This document shows, one piece after another, positions 1 through 13,700 of a stretch of 64,000 bases of DNA. A model generated the notes under the pieces. That model saw only the letters and a program-made list of their open reading frames with translations. It was not told the DNA's origin and did not search any database. The translations under genes were made by a program, and so were the position numbers. Origin of the DNA: Ambrosia x helenae (lineage: Eukaryota; Streptophyta; Magnoliopsida; Asterales; Asteraceae); contig CM061230.1 in NCBI GenBank assembly GCA_030844895.1, positions 62,001 through 126,000 of the forward strand. Direction: 5' to 3'. Numbering within the stretch: the first letter of the stretch is position 1; each line of letters begins with the position of its first letter.

Positions 1-3000
1 TAGAAAAAGGGTTCAAATAAAATATATAGTCTTATTATGTGACATATTTGAGAAATATTTCTGTTTGATGATGTTAAAAGCTTACATTGACGCGTAGAAG
101 CGATACACAGTTTCCTGGATCGCGACCATTAGCGATATGCGCCATTTCTTCAACGTGTCCACCGTTTGAGAGAATGTCCCACTGAATATTTATGTAAAAT
201 ACAATGCAGAAAATAGCGGTCACTTGAAAGATTTAGGGGGAGATTAAGCAATTAGTATTAGCGACTAGGGTATTTTAATAAGCTCGAGGAGGCTTGATCG
301 AAATAAGCTTAGCCCGAGCCAAGGAAAGCTCGCTCCTTACTAGGCATGTTGGCTGGTTCCAGTTATAGCCTAAATATATTTAAACTATAGTATATAAATT
401 CTAAATTGGTAAAATTAAACGAGCTAGCTTGAGCTTTTGATAAGACGAGCTCACCACTACATAAATGAGACCGAGCCCACCTTCGTTCAATTAGGCTCGT
501 TTACAGGCCTAGCCCCTAGCTAGTAGTGGCATACTTTCATCAACGTTCACTGAAATAAATATCGATTTTTATGTTTGTTGTAAATGGTTACCTCACTCCT
601 CAAGTTTTCATCGCGAAGGAAATCAAAAACTTGTTTTGGTGGAACTGGGATCCAAAACGATGTGGCAGCACTTAGCACGATACCAGGAGGCCTGCCTGGA
701 TCATCCACGCTCTTTCTAGTCATGACTCGAACATCATCTGCCCCACTACCGGATAAAGTTGTCCATGTGTGAGTTGTTGAAGCTCCAACACCGCTACAAA
801 AGCTCAAAACCATTCTCTCGGAGAGTTTCAACATGCTCTTTCGACCTTCTAGAGTTGTTATAACTGTCAAAATGTTGTTTGTTAGAGTCATATCATAGGA
901 AAGAACACAGATAATACTAGAAGTGTCAGTCTCAAGTCATTCACTTGAGATAGCTCTAATTGAGACATTTGACAATGATTAAACAAATCAAAAGTCTAAA
1001 GAAATCAATTACTTCAAACATTATACTTTATTGAACACCCCCCCCCCCTCCCCAATTGTACCCCCTCTAGTTAATAAGTATTTTACCTCCAACTTCGCCT
1101 CCAGGAATGTTGCTAGCCATCGCACTTGCAAGGCGTTCACATTGTCTATCAAGCGTTGCTACCCAACGTCGTGCCCCAAATGCTAAACCAGAATTCACTA
1201 GTGACCGATAAATATCATGAACAGCTCGATCATCGACTTCAACGTGTTCAACCCATGTAACCTAAATGACAAAAGCCAAACATGAACACTCAATTTTAAA
1301 TCATTTCAGGAAGTTTTTCTTTCAATGTATTTAATAACATAACATTGGCAAATAAACTTTGTAGTTAACATTAATGGTCAATATATGGTTCCCCCAAATA
1401 TGTATATTAGTAAGTACTAGACTACTACTCCTACTGCTAGTATAAATCAACACAATAAAAAACTTAGACCAAGAGTTTCACCTTGGAATATCCATTGGGA
1501 AGTTCTTCAATCAAACAACCCGATGGCCTTCTTCTAGATCTTGCGGTTGTGGAAGGGCGCAAGGTGTCCAAAGATACATCGACCACGGCCCATAACCCAT
1601 CAGTATGTTGTTTACAGTACCTAACAAAATAGTATTCCCGGGTTGGAACTAGTGGTGAAGGAACTTGATACTCGGATGTCATCTGCAAATTACATCACAT
1701 CAGGATAACTTCAGACTAATTAAAAGATGCAAACAATTATAAAAACAGTCGCTGACTTTCTCCCACTCGTACGCATTTATTAAAGTATTTATTTTCTTAC
1801 TTGTTATACCGATCTATTGATAATTGTGACATCAAGTTATTGTTGATAAAGGAACCAGTAGATATTGTTCATACCACTTGTAGAGCTCCATTGTAGTTTC
1901 CAGCCACTCCAGTTGAGAGAACTTCTACAGTCATTGCTCTTGAAACAATCCAGAAAACACATTTGACCATTGATTCTGCATAACCATTATCAGATAAGTG
2001 TCTACACTCTAACTCAAATCAAACCATACCAATCAACATTTTAACACAAAGTTTAGTCTTATCTCATACCACATCCATTAGAATTTCAACCAGATTGATA
2101 TGATTCATGATGACAACCTCGGATTCCTTTGAAGCTTCTGACTTTAATCCCAATTGTTTCGGCCCAATGCCTCGGGGAAACATTTGCAAGTAATGTTCTT
2201 CATTCAAGGTCACTGATGAGTTATCAGAGCTTGGAATCCATAAAGGCTCATCTGACTGAGCCATTCTAACAAGTTCCTCCATGGCGGCAACCGCTAGTTC
2301 GATTATAACAGGCTTCTCAGCTTCAGTAGGACCTGAAACAGACCTTAGAAGGTTGCTGGTTCCAAACATGTCATCTGCTATTCCAGGTTGTGGACTAAAA
2401 CTACCAATCGGTAGATCAAGAGAGCGCGGTGGTCCATTGTGTGAGAGATTTGGGTACGTTAACAATGGTTTGCCAACATATTTTGCAGCAATTCCAGATA
2501 TCCTGTCAATCTGTTGAACACATAAAATCTTTAGAAACAAAGTTGCAAATACAAGCAAAAGTGAAGGATGGTCATTTTACTAAAATTTAAGCAAAAACAA
2601 ACTAGTTTTTGAGAAAAATGGTCATTTTAAATGGTTCATGTAAGCATATAATACATAAAAAACATATGTCATTGCTTAGATACATATAAAGATAAAGAGG
2701 CATGAAGACTTTATCGATCTTGTGTGCTATATTGTGGATTTATCGAGCTTTAGCCATTACTTGTATGAGAATTTAAAGATAAAAATAGTGTCAGGGCATA
2801 CCTTTACAACAATATTTTATGTTTTTAAATATGTATAAAAGTATAAAACCGATTTAGATGCTTTATAAAACAACTGATGCTGGAAATAGTTGCCATTTGC
2901 CTTTTTATATTTCAACAATTTGTTGCCCCCTGCCCGCTATCTTGATGTAATTTTTCGCGATTATGTGTTAATAAAAGCTCTAATTTGGTAAAAAAAAATA

Positions 3001-4108
3001 AAAAAACAATTTGTTCAAAATTCCTTATTTTTGTTGCCATATTATAGAAGCAAAAAATCAGTGATTCAAAAGATTGATTACTTGTTTCTTAAATATCTAT
3101 TACAAAACCGAAGAACCTTAATAATTTATTGGTTTTAGTTGATATCTTTACCTCTTCGCGTAGGCGAGCATTTTCGATTCTGAGTTGTTGTTCATCGAAT
3201 GACATCTCCCCGATGGCCGCAGGACCACCACAGTGGGGACAGTTAGCATTGGTGAGGGCTTCTTTGTACCGTATGTTCTCCATTCGTAGCTTTTCGTTTT
3301 CGTTTCTCAGCTGTGAGTTCTCATGGCGTTCATGTTGAGCCTAATTGACAAGACAAAATACAACTTTAGCAGCTAGGTAAGTTTAATATCTTTGTACGGT
3401 AAGACAAGAGGTTTGGTAACATGTTGACACATATAACTTAAGTTTGGTTCAAGTTGGGTAAGGCCATGCCAACCTTCAAACTCATTTTGTCTTTCCTTTT
3501 CTTCAGTTATATAAATATATATTTAATGTATTGAATGTGTAAACATTGAAAGTATTGTTACAAAGATGATATTTTCTTTTTGGAATAGAAAGGTTTATGA
3601 GACAACATTTGATTTGAAACTATGTATGTTAATGCGTGTTTAAAATACCTTCATTTGTGTTCTTTTGTTTTGGAACCAAAACTTGACTTGCAAAGGCTCT
3701 AAAGATAGTCTTCTTCCAAGTTCTTTCCTTTGTTTGTCATCCGGATGTGGACACTCTTTGAAAAACCTATATCCAACAAGTAAGATTGTGAGTTAAAATT
3801 AACTTGAGAAAAGAAAGAAGATAAAAAACACTATGTGACAAACAAAACTACCAAAAGAGTGATTTGATCTAATGAACTTACGACTCAAGTTCTTGGATTT
3901 GATGTTGAGTGTGACGATGGTAACGTTTCTTCTTGTTGGGACGTTGATTGGGATCTTGATCATCTCCAGAGGGAGCATCCATTATATCGGTCCCGGATTT
4001 GCTCTCATAATCCTCATCTCTAAGCATATCAAGCTCATTTTCTTGTGTCTTGTGGCTCATATCAAGAAGATGGTGATGGTGACTTTCAAACATGTTGGGT
4101 TGGAACAT
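1..4108 (-). CDS. PDF2-like: HD-ZIP class IV homeodomain-START transcription factor, PDF2/ATML1-like (3' end beyond window, one frameshift)
   Basis: This is a nuclear homeodomain-leucine zipper factor of the group that specifies epidermal (L1) identity. Exons read on the minus strand are 4108-3882 (start codon, acidic N-terminus, then the basic run NKKKRYHRHT opening the homeodomain), 3766-3649 (homeodomain helix 3, VKFWFQNKRTQMK), 3340-3152 (zipper-loop-zipper with NCPHCGGPA and ENARLREE), 2510-2070 (IDRISGIAAKYVGKP, then the start of the START domain), 1975-1875, 1682-1482, 1261-1087, 863-592 and 181-86. The coding sequence leaves the window after LLRVN. All junctions are GT-AG and the phases close, except that exon 1975-1875 is 101 nt where 102 is required. 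One base is missing near 1946, in the NQWSNVFSG-IVSR segment, and this truncates the START domain as written. The exons are otherwise clean, so a consensus error is as likely as a dead gene. PDF2, ATML1 and HDG2 cannot be separated here. Confidence 0.9.
245..530. repeat. GAGCTCG-rich non-autonomous element in an HD-ZIP IV intron
   Basis: The intron between exons 592 and 181 is filled by alternating GAGCTCG/CGAGCC motifs ending in CTAGGG and CCCCTAG. The same motif family forms the larger element at 23645-24245 and a fragment at 56395-56475. No coding capacity is seen. Confidence 0.55.
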
Positions 4109-4130
4109 TTTTCTTTAATTTTTCACACTC

Positions 4131-6000
4131 CTGGTCATAGAGGTTTTGCAAGGTATTAGTAATTCAATATATAAACATGAACATACAAAATATATGAATA
4201 AGATATTTTTTCTTCTGAGCAGAGATTTGCATAAAATGGATAAACTTTGAATTCCAAAAGTATTGAAAATGGATAAATAAACATAGAAGGTAGTTTGACT
4301 TTGAACAAAATTTCCTAATCAAATATCTTAATTTAGTTCTAATAATAGTTAATATTTACTAAAAATCAATAACAAAATCAAACGTACAATAATTGTTAAA
4401 GTGTGAATATGTTAAAAAAATATCCGACAATACATATTCCACACCTAATAAGTGGATGATTTGTTTCTGGATTTGTATTATCCAACAAAATTTGAATATT
4501 AAAATAGGTATAAACATGTTTTGTACTTTATAGTTTGCATATAATGTTAACACATTAAGAGATACACATAGTTCCATCAAACAAAGAATTCTTGGTGTTG
4601 AAAAAATTTAGAAGAATGCCTATATGAATAAATACAAGTGACCTTTAAAATTAGGAAACATAACAAACAAGTTAATGATAAACTTAATAGACAAAGCGAA
4701 AGAAATACCAAGTGTTTCTTGTATTAATTAATGATTACAATTGGGCATAGTTTGGCACATTAATAATCATGTAAATATATTTATATTAATTAGTTAAAGA
4801 AACATAGGAAATGACGTTTGGATTTTCGATATTTGCGTACATAGACAAGTGAATTTATTGGAGGTCAACAAATCTCCATCTTTTTCGAAAACACAAGTCA
4901 ACTTTAAAAACATAAAAAAAAAAAATAAGAAAAATATCGATCTCTTCTTTCTTATTTTGATTCTTTTGTTTCATTATGTTGCACACATATTATGGTTAGC
5001 GCTCAAAAGAAATTATAATAAAAATTACCTGTCACTCGTAAAAATTTATTAAGATAAATTGAATAAATTAACAAAAAAATTATAAATCGTCATATATGGG
5101 TAGTAAAAAATTATAACTACTGTGATTAAACTGAAACTGCAAAAGATTTAGTTGTAAATTCATAGCTTTCATGCATCATGTGTTTCTATATTATTTTTTT
5201 ACAATTAAGATTTGTCGAAAAAATGTAAAATAAATATAAATACGTACCTGATCACTGAAAGACTCTTTTTTTTTTCAAGTTAAATTAATCACTATATAAA
5301 TATTGTTTTTGATCTTTAACAACATAAGAAACTTCATATGATCATGTTCCAAGAAGATATACATGTTTTATATTACACATCTAGAAACCCTAGCACACCA
5401 CTAACCTCTCTCTCTCTCTTCCCTCTAGAAAGATGTTTTTAGGATTTGCTTCGGGTTTCTTTATGGTAGAGAAAACCCGAAATGAATTAATTAATTATTA
5501 TTACTAAATTTTGAAAGCTAAAAAATTATGCAAGAATCTATAAAAGTTTCTTGACATAGCAACAAATAAAGACTTTTTTAACCTAACAAAAACAAGATGT
5601 TCAAGAAACCTTGGAAAGAAAGAAAAGGTGAGTCAAAACTTTATAACTTTCTATGCAAATCCAAACAAAATTGACAAGTAACTTACTGGTATATAATAAT
5701 ATTCAATCTTGGTTTTGCTGGTTTTATACACTTTAAGATCTGTATTCAGGGAAAGAGTCAATTGGAAACCACTTTTAGGAGAGTAAAAAAGTGGTTTTCA
5801 GGCTGGTTTCCATTGAAACTATCTGTATTTTTCTTGTGAATAGAATTTAAGAAGAATGAAAAGAGAGAGAGAGAGAGAGAGAGGAACGGTTGGGAGAATT
5901 GAAGAGATGAGATGGGGAGATAGATAGGAGTTAATGCAAAGTATAGAAGAGGATGCAATTGCATTTATGGAGAGAGAGAGAGAGAGATAGAGATGTTGCA
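4131..6000 (-). other. 5' UTR exon and leader intron of the HD-ZIP IV gene
   Basis: On the minus strand a TATA-like TTTTATAA (6033-6026) precedes a CT-rich leader. The CT runs lie at 5984-5970 and 5882-5860. A good donor ACCA/GTAAGT sits at 5686 and an acceptor GACCAG/GA at 4131, 22 nt before the start codon, with a TACTAAT branch-like site just upstream. This gives a leader intron of about 1.55 kb. Leader introns are common in PDF2/ATML1 genes. The exact transcription start is inferred. Confidence 0.6.
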
Positions 6001-6051
6001 AGCTGGTGTTCAAACTTTGCATCTCTTATAAAATCAACATTTGTAAATGTA
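5960..6051. promoter_or_regulatory. Pair of L1-box motifs at the HD-ZIP IV promoter
   Basis: TAAATGCA occurs on the minus strand at 5967-5960 and TAAATGTA on the plus strand at 6044-6051. Both match the L1 box TAAATGYA bound by HD-ZIP IV proteins. They flank the inferred TATA and start region of a gene encoding exactly that kind of protein, which suggests autoregulation in the epidermis as described for ATML1 and PDF2. The motif is 8 bp in AT-rich DNA, so chance cannot be excluded for either copy alone. Confidence 0.6.
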
Positions 6052-7650
6052 TGTGTATGATGAAAGATCTTGTAATGGTATTTTCTCATTTACATGCATT
6101 TTTTCTTGTTGATTATGTACTTCTTGTGTTAACGTAGGTAATTTTCTTCTGATTTTTATATATCACCTAACTCCCACACCCGCCATCTATATTATATCTA
6201 CTTGTATTTTTATACCTTTGTTTACTATGGGTCTTGAACACTCAAACCAATAAGGATGGACACATTACCATAGCCGGCCCTTAGTATGGGCGACGCTAAC
6301 GACCGTCCTATGCCCAAAAATCCCGAGGGACCGATTTTTTTAAAGGATTTATATATATATGGGTTTATTGTGATCATTATTTTAACATTAACCATTTTAA
6401 TAAGACCTAAAATCACAAAAATTTTAAACCTATAAAAACAAACTCAACCCAAAATGAAATTTAAAAACAACTTATAAAACAATTCTGTGGACCTAATATG
6501 AGAAGGCGGGAGAATTTAGAAGGAAAGGTGAGGGACAAACGAGGGTTTAGAAGGCAGAAGGGTTTACCATTTACACAACCGAAGCCCAACACTTCAGATT
6601 TTTAGCCGTGAGTCCCGTTTGTTTTATAATGGATTTTTACATATGATGATAGATTTTAAATTACATTGGCCTAGTTTATTTTGGCCCTAGGCCAAAGAAC
6701 ATTTTACAGTTCTCGAATATGGCCCTGCACAATATTTACACACATAGATATCTCTAGACTACAAACCCTTTATTATTGAGTTTCCCTATTTATTTAGAGT
6801 GGAGTGGGCGCCCCACGAGTAGGCGTTTTATGGGTTCTTACCCACTGTAGCTACACCACTGCTAGTCTGCCACCCCCATCGGGTAAGGGCAAGGGTAGGG
6901 GGCTCCGGTACAAGAACCTGTTAAAACACAATTGAAACTAATCGTCAGAGAACAGTCAAATGACCATTTGAGGTATTAAAAAACTAATCAATTTGAAAAC
7001 ATATATATAATCATATCATCTTCTGACAACACAAATAATTTCCAACCTTTCTGAAATACAAACATTTTTCTCAACTCTCTTAGTGGCAATAACCTTGGGT
7101 TGGGGCGTAGAGGAGAAAATAAGGGTGATGCGAAGTTGGCTAAGTCTCGCGTTGAACACGTACCGCAGATCATGTTCACTTTGAGACGCAGTACTAGTAC
7201 TAGCTCAATTCCGTGAAAATATGAGTCAAAACAACCAAAAGGCTTATGAGCTACATCAAATGTTTTGCATAATCCAAATAAACGACAAAAAAATTTGAGT
7301 CGCTCTTCATCAAGAACCAAAGAGAGGAGGTGACAGAGAAAGAGGCGATCACGACAGCCTTTCATGACTATCAAAGGATCTACGAGAGAAAATAATTTGA
7401 TCACTATAAGGGATGGAAAATAGTGAGAACGCATCCTTAATGGAAAGATAGTTTTTTTTAATCCTAGTTATGAAAATCTATGTCTTGTTTTTATTTAAAT
7501 GTTCTTTTCTTTATTAAGTTTTCGTATTTTATTTATATCTTTAGTTTGAATGATGTATGGGTTTTTAGGGAAAATATAATGTAGCTATTTTTAAGTGCTT
7601 AATATATTTTTTTTTTAAAAAGGACAAAAAGTTTTAGAGTAGATGAAATG
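6052..7650. other. Intergenic stretch without a supported gene
   Basis: AT-rich spacer. A degenerate hAT-like repeat may run from about 6270 (GCCGGCCC) to 6728 (GGCCCTG), judged from inverted GGGCC ends with poor 8-bp flanks. Reading frames at 7000-7430 match nothing I recognise. No gene is called here. Confidence 0.5.
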
Positions 7651-7659
7651 AGTATTGCC

Positions 7660-8560
7660 AAGGTTTTTGTGATGTTACTGTTTAGGGTAATAATGAGAGA
7701 GATAGCATACGTGTGAGAGTGTTTGAGGCAATTCATGGAGAGGGAACATGGATTGTTAATCTAGATGGGAGTAATTTCTAACCCTTTACTTGGGGTCGGA
7801 TAGTGAAGCTAAATTTGAGATTATATAATAGTAGTGTTATTCCATATTCGACTTTATCTAAATCTCTTGAAAATGGCGAAACGACTTCTTTTTGGATGGA
7901 TACTTGGGTTGGAGATTTGCCTCTTAAAACAGATTCCCAAGACTCTCTGCTCTAGAGATTAATAAAGATTATTTGGTGGCTCAAAGACTTGGTTCACGTG
8001 GTTTGTATCGGCACAGACCATTAAAGGGAGGGGTGAATCTTCATATGTAGGGACTTTGGAGGCGATTCTCTATGATGTCCGTCTAGTGGATAGACCGAAT
8101 GAGTTCATATGGAAGTGTAATGGAGATGTGGATTTCATAGTTAAGGTTACAAGAATGTTATTAGGTGGTTAGTTTCTTCCGGTGAGCTCATCTTCTACAC
8201 ATTGATTTAGGCACGTAGCTAGGAAACTCGATAAATGCTTGGAGGATTTTATTAAATCGTCACATGCTAGGGGAAATATTGTGGATAGAGCAATAGATAT
8301 TTCTTCTATTCTTTGTTCGTTGAGTGGTGAGTGCCCTGTAAATCATTTGTTTGGTGAAGATCAACCTATTGTCTGTATTTGGGAAAAAAAATGCTTCTTG
8401 GTTGGCTATCATGATTCTTGAACTCGTCATCCTACTTCTTTAATGAAATGGTTCGAATCTATCAATCCAGACTTGGCTGAAAAGATATGGTGGGTTAGAT
8501 ATTTTTTGTTGCTTGGTGGATAATTTAGAGATTATGGAACAATGTTGTTCATCAAACCAA
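7660..8560 (+). mobile_element. LINE (non-LTR retrotransposon) fragment, 3' part of the ORF2 region
   Basis: The interrupted plus-strand frame carries a segment typical of plant L1-type ORF2 downstream of the reverse transcriptase: ENGETTSFWMDTWVGDLPL near 7871-7930, followed by an RRP(I/L)KGG-like stretch and a degenerate IWK segment near 8108. Stop codons and frameshifts break it throughout. There is no clear poly(A) end or target duplication. Confidence 0.65.
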
Positions 8561-8869
8561 ATCTACGAAGCATGAATGTTATTTGATGATACTGTTCAGT
8601 TATCTTTTTATTGGTACTCTAATAGGAATCGTAGATGTTATGTTAACCGGACAGAGTGAATGATGAGTTTGATTCTGCACTTATATGTTTTTTGGCCCAA
8701 TTATTGATTTGTTGTGACAATTAAAAGACTCAGCTGAAAGCTTGTTTCTATTTCATACGCAATTTTGTTTAGAAATTATGTAGTCTTTGTTTAAAGCTTC
8801 GACCACTCGTTTCTATCTTTGTGTTTGTAGAGTGAACGATGAATAGTCTTTGTTTAACATTACAAGTCG

Positions 8870-9012
8870 GATTGGTTATATTGGTTAACCAAAGCTTCAT
8901 AACCATAACCATAACCGTTTGGTCGGTTAAAGGAATTTCATAACCATAACCATTGGTTATGCTGCTTATCGGTTATAATCGGTTCGATTATTGGTTATGA
9001 CAGTTAATTTGC
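8870..9012. repeat. Inverted AACCGGTTAT-type repeat
   Basis: Repeated CATAACCATAACC and its complement GGTTATNGGTTAT make a self-complementary block between the two LINE fragments. It is non-coding and resembles a small MITE or satellite-like insertion. The ends are not defined. Confidence 0.4.
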
Positions 9013-9029
9013 TCACCTCTAGATCTACT

Positions 9030-10370
9030 AGCGATAACCTTCCAATAATTAAAACTAATGAATTCCTTTTTTTTACTTTCTTTAACCCCCCCCCACCCCC
9101 GAAATAGTTAGCACGAATATGCTCCAAGGTATTTAAAACACTCTGGGTAGCCAGAACTCGCAACATAAATTGTATACCTAAAGATCCAAGAACAACCTTA
9201 GCATAGATCAAGCATCAATAGAGAGAAGACTCGCTTTACACCCAGCAAGTCTATCACAAAATCGATCAATGATTAGTTCCAAACTTTGAACCCTTTCCCG
9301 TGTTATATCGGATAGCAAGACCCAAATACGTAAATGGGCAATCTCCAACACGACAACCCAAAAGGATAATGAATCTAATTAACGCCTTCATCCGCCCACC
9401 CAATACCAAAAATACTATATTTGATGCTCACCTTAAGCCTAGAATCCAAGAAGAAACAAGAAAATAATCTAACTAGCGTCTGAACATTAGTAATAGACCA
9501 TGCCCGAGAAAAATAGCATAATCCGCATAAAACAAGTGAGAAATCAGATTATGGTTAAGTATAATATGAATCCCACTATGTAAACCAGAATTAACAAATC
9601 TTCCACAACCATGTGAAGACCTTCCATATCCAAGATATAAAAAAATAGGATTAGAGGGTCTCCCTTTCTGAAACTCCCTTCATAACAAACTCATAGGAAG
9701 GGCTCCCATTAACTAGATAGGAACCTTATATAATTCGAGGCACCTAGGAACCCACCTTGTCCAGTTGTCTCGAAAACCTAAGTTCCATGAGATCGAATCA
9801 TATGCTTTCTCAAAGCCAATTTTAAAGATCAAGATTTCTTTTCTCTTTTCCTTAACCCAATCAACAATTTCATTTAAAATAAGAGGCTCGCAAATAATTT
9901 ATCTACCTTTTAAAAAGGCTGATTGTTCTGCACTAACAACCGAAAAAAATCACGTTAGCCAAACGGTTAGCAGACATTTTTGCCACTATCTTACAGAACT
10001 CCAATAAGACTTATAGACCTATAATCAGATACAAATATGGGGCTCTGAACTCTAAGAATGAGACTAATGAACGACGACTTGTGTAAAACTAGCGTATTGC
10101 ATCGAATATATCATTGTATTAAACATCCCAAAATCTTTTGATAAAAGCAAAAGAAAATTGTTCGAACAAGGAGATTTCTCACCCCCACAAGACCACACCG
10201 CCTCATAAACATCATCAAAAGATACACTTGCTTCAAGAACCTCCCTTTCTAAAAAAGAAAGGCAATTTAATCTAAATAGAGATTGGTTTTTTTTCCCACT
10301 AGCCAGCCATACTCTATTGCGACAACACATCAACACAAAATCCTTTTGACTAGTAAACAAAGCAAGCACC
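9030..10370 (-). mobile_element. LINE fragment carrying degenerate reverse transcriptase
   Basis: Minus-strand frames show, in order, a VSFDDVYEAVWSCGGEKSP segment (about 10230-10150), the RT block KIGFEKAYDSISWN (about 9830-9775) and a FSCFFLDSRLKV-like segment (about 9470-9430). These are L1-type RT landmarks, but frameshifts and stops separate them. The strand is opposite to the fragment at 7660-8560, so the two are separate insertions or a rearranged one. Confidence 0.7.
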
Positions 10371-10794
10371 TTTGAACTCGTAACCCGTCATTGCGAAGTC
10401 CTTACCTATGTCGATGGCGTATGTAGTCACTATAAGCTTTAGGTGCACAATTAGTTTCTTGTAGTGAAAGTAATCTCCTAAAATGATATTTGTATTTCTC
10501 TTAATGGTTCATTACAACTCACATATTTTATACTAGGAAAGCATCACGATTAAACTAATTTAACTAACTCTATTTTATTTTTTGGTGTATTATGATAGAA
10601 GAAAATATATTTATGTTATATAGTGTTAGCTACGAAAGAGAAAGAATCGAAAGAGAGGAAATTGGGGTTAAATCATAACTACTTGTTATTATCAATCAAC
10701 CAATTACTTTTACAATCAAAACCCACTTAACCGACTTAAACTTTGACCTTATTACAAGACTAGCCCCTGCAGACCCTTTTACTTCTAACATAAC

Positions 10795-13700
10795 ACCCCC
10801 TAAAAGAATTCTTGTCCTCGAGAATTCTGAAAACCAGGGAACCTCAACAAAAAATCATCTTCAAACTCCCAAGTGGCACCAGTAATCAAAAGATCCTTCC
10901 AATGAACCAACACTTGTTGAACCATCTTATCTCCCTTCAAACCACCCTTTTATCCACAATAGCCCTAGGTTGAGGAACAAACCTATAACTCGTCGGTAAG
11001 GGTAGAATTGGACTGTGCTGACCATGAGCTCGTTTCAACAAGGACAAAGGGAAGACATTATGCAGCTGGGAGTCTTCAGGTAAGTCCAATTTATAAGCTA
11101 TTGTTCCATTTTTTTTCCAGAATTAGAAAGGGGCCAATAGGTCCAATCTTTGAATGTTTCTGCACTCTTAAAGTTGACTGGACAAAAGGTTGAAGCTTTA
11201 GGTACACCCAATCACCAATTGAAAATTTCCTTCACTTCTGTGTTTGTCTGCATATTGTTTCATTTTGTTTCTGGCTTATGCAAAATTGTGTTTGAGCTGC
11301 AATATCATAGCCTCTCTATCCTTGTTAACATCTTCCATTGCAGCTACAGATGAGTCACCAGTTATGTATTGAATATGAATAGGGGGTGTGAATCTATATA
11401 AAGCCTCAAAAGGTGATGCTTTAATGGCAGAGTGATAAGTAGTATTATACCACCACTCAACTAAGCTCAACCATTATAACCACTGATTGGGGAGAATGCA
11501 CACACATGCACCTTATATATGATTATAAGCACCTGTTTAGGACCTCAGTTTGTCCATCTGATTGTGGATGTTAGGCAGTTGAATAAGATAGTCGCACACC
11601 TTGTAACATCATGAATTCCTTCCAAAATGGACTGAGGAACATAGGATATGAGACGTAATGTTCATAGGGCATCCATGAAGTTTGAACACATTGTCTAATA
11701 GAACTTGAGACACTTGAGAGGCATTATAAGGATGAGACAGTGGCATAAAATTTGCATACTTGGTTAGTCTATCCACAACTACCAAGATAGTGTCTTTCCC
11801 TTGCACCTTAGGTAATCCGGACACAAAGTCCATGGAAATATCAGTGAAACACATGTATAGGCTCATGTAGAGGCTACAAAAGTCCAGGACTGGCTACATG
11901 TTCATATTTGGCCTGTTGACACTTTGGACAGTCTCTTTTAAAGGAGAAAACCTCCTTTGAACGACGTTTCCAATAACAAAAAGTTTTAAGCATTTTTAAG
12001 GTTGGAAGGTAACCTGAATGTCCTCCATTGCAGAAGCATGGAACAACATTAATTAATCCATTTTAATTTGTGCATCATCACATATTCACAACTTAGTTTT
12101 TCTTTTGAATAAAGACCCATCCCAAGAATAATGACCTACCTCTTGCCGATTCTTAATCTTCTGAATAATAACATGTACCTTAGAATCATTTATCCAAGAA
12201 TTCTTAATCTTGTCTAACAACATAGGATTAAGAGAACTGACCCCCATTTCAAATAATGTCATCCCAGTCATTCTTGACAACCCATCAACCACTAAATTTT
12301 CTGACCCTTGCTTGTATAGAATATCATATTCATAACCTTCAACATAACCAACCATGTTTGTTGTATAGGTGCCACAATCTTTTGAGTCAGTAGGTATTTG
12401 AGGCTTTTATGATCAGTTTTAATAAGGAATTTCTTAACAATAAGATAACGGTGCCATTATTTAACAACCGTTATTATTGCCAAGAGTTCTTTTTCATAAA
12501 GTGATAAAACTTGTTGTCTAATGGACAAAGCTTTACTGATAAAAGCTATGGGTGTCCCCCTCCATTAGAATAGCTCCTAAACCCTTTAAGGATGCATCAG
12601 TTTCCACCACAAATTCCTTGAAAAATCAGGGAAAGCTAAAACTGGAGCAGACATAAGAGCAGTTTTTAATTGTTGAAATGCCTCTTCTGCAATAGGAGTC
12701 CATATAAAAGCATATTTCTTTAATAATTCTATTAGATATCTTGCTAGAACCCTAAAAGATTTGATGAACCTCCTATAATACCCTGCAAGGCCTAAGAAGA
12801 CCCGTAGTTGTTTCAAATACTGTGGTACTACCTATTGATTACTGGCCATGATCTTCTTTTTATCTATTTGAACCCCTTCCCCTGAAATGACATGAGTTAA
12901 ATATTCCACTATTGACCCCCCAAAGGAACATTTGACCTTTTAGCCATTAATAAATGTTGCCTACCTCTTTCAATCTTTAAGATGTTGTTCCATGGTTGGG
13001 CTATACACCAGAATATCATCAAAGAATACTAGTGTAGTTTTTCTTAAGAGTGAATGAAATGTTTCATTCATCAAAGCCTGAAAGGTAGTTGGAGCATTAG
13101 TTAAGCCAAATGGCATAATTACAAATACAAATTCAAACAAGCCTTGTGGGTTCTAAGGGGTGGTTTTATGTATATCTCTATCATCCATCCTAATTTGATG
13201 ATATCTAGCCTGAGATCTAGTTTAGAAAAAAACATTGGCTCCTCCTAATTCATCCAACAATTCCTCTATTAGTGGAATTGGGAATCTTTCTTAACAGTGG
13301 CTGAGTTCAGGTGCCTATAATCTACAAAGAATCTCCAACTCCTATCGTTCTTTTTAACTAACACAACGGGGGATGCTAAAGAACTTTTACTAGGTCTCAC
13401 CACCCTATGTCTAGTAATTCTTGAGTTAGTTTCACTAACACATCTTTCTGACCACTGGGATATCTATAAGCTTTCTAATTAATGGTAACACCCTCATCTT
13501 TTAATAGGATTCTATGATCACAGTTCTTCCTATGTGGTAACTGAGTTGGACATCAAATACCTCTTGGTACCTACCCAATAACTCTTTTACGGCTGCATTA
13601 GTTTCTTCATTCACAATAGTGGTTTCATGTTGGAAAGAGTCATCATGTACTGCTTGTAAATTGAACATTTGTATTTCCACCACATCTTGACTTTTAATAA

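Noticed and set aside
3872..4159. Plus-strand 95-aa frame
   Set aside because: It is antisense to the start-codon exon of the HD-ZIP IV gene and shows no protein similarity.
6988..7434. 148-aa minus-strand reading frame
   Set aside because: No family similarity, no splice or promoter context, Cys/Leu/Phe-rich composition typical of chance frames, and it lies among transposon debris.
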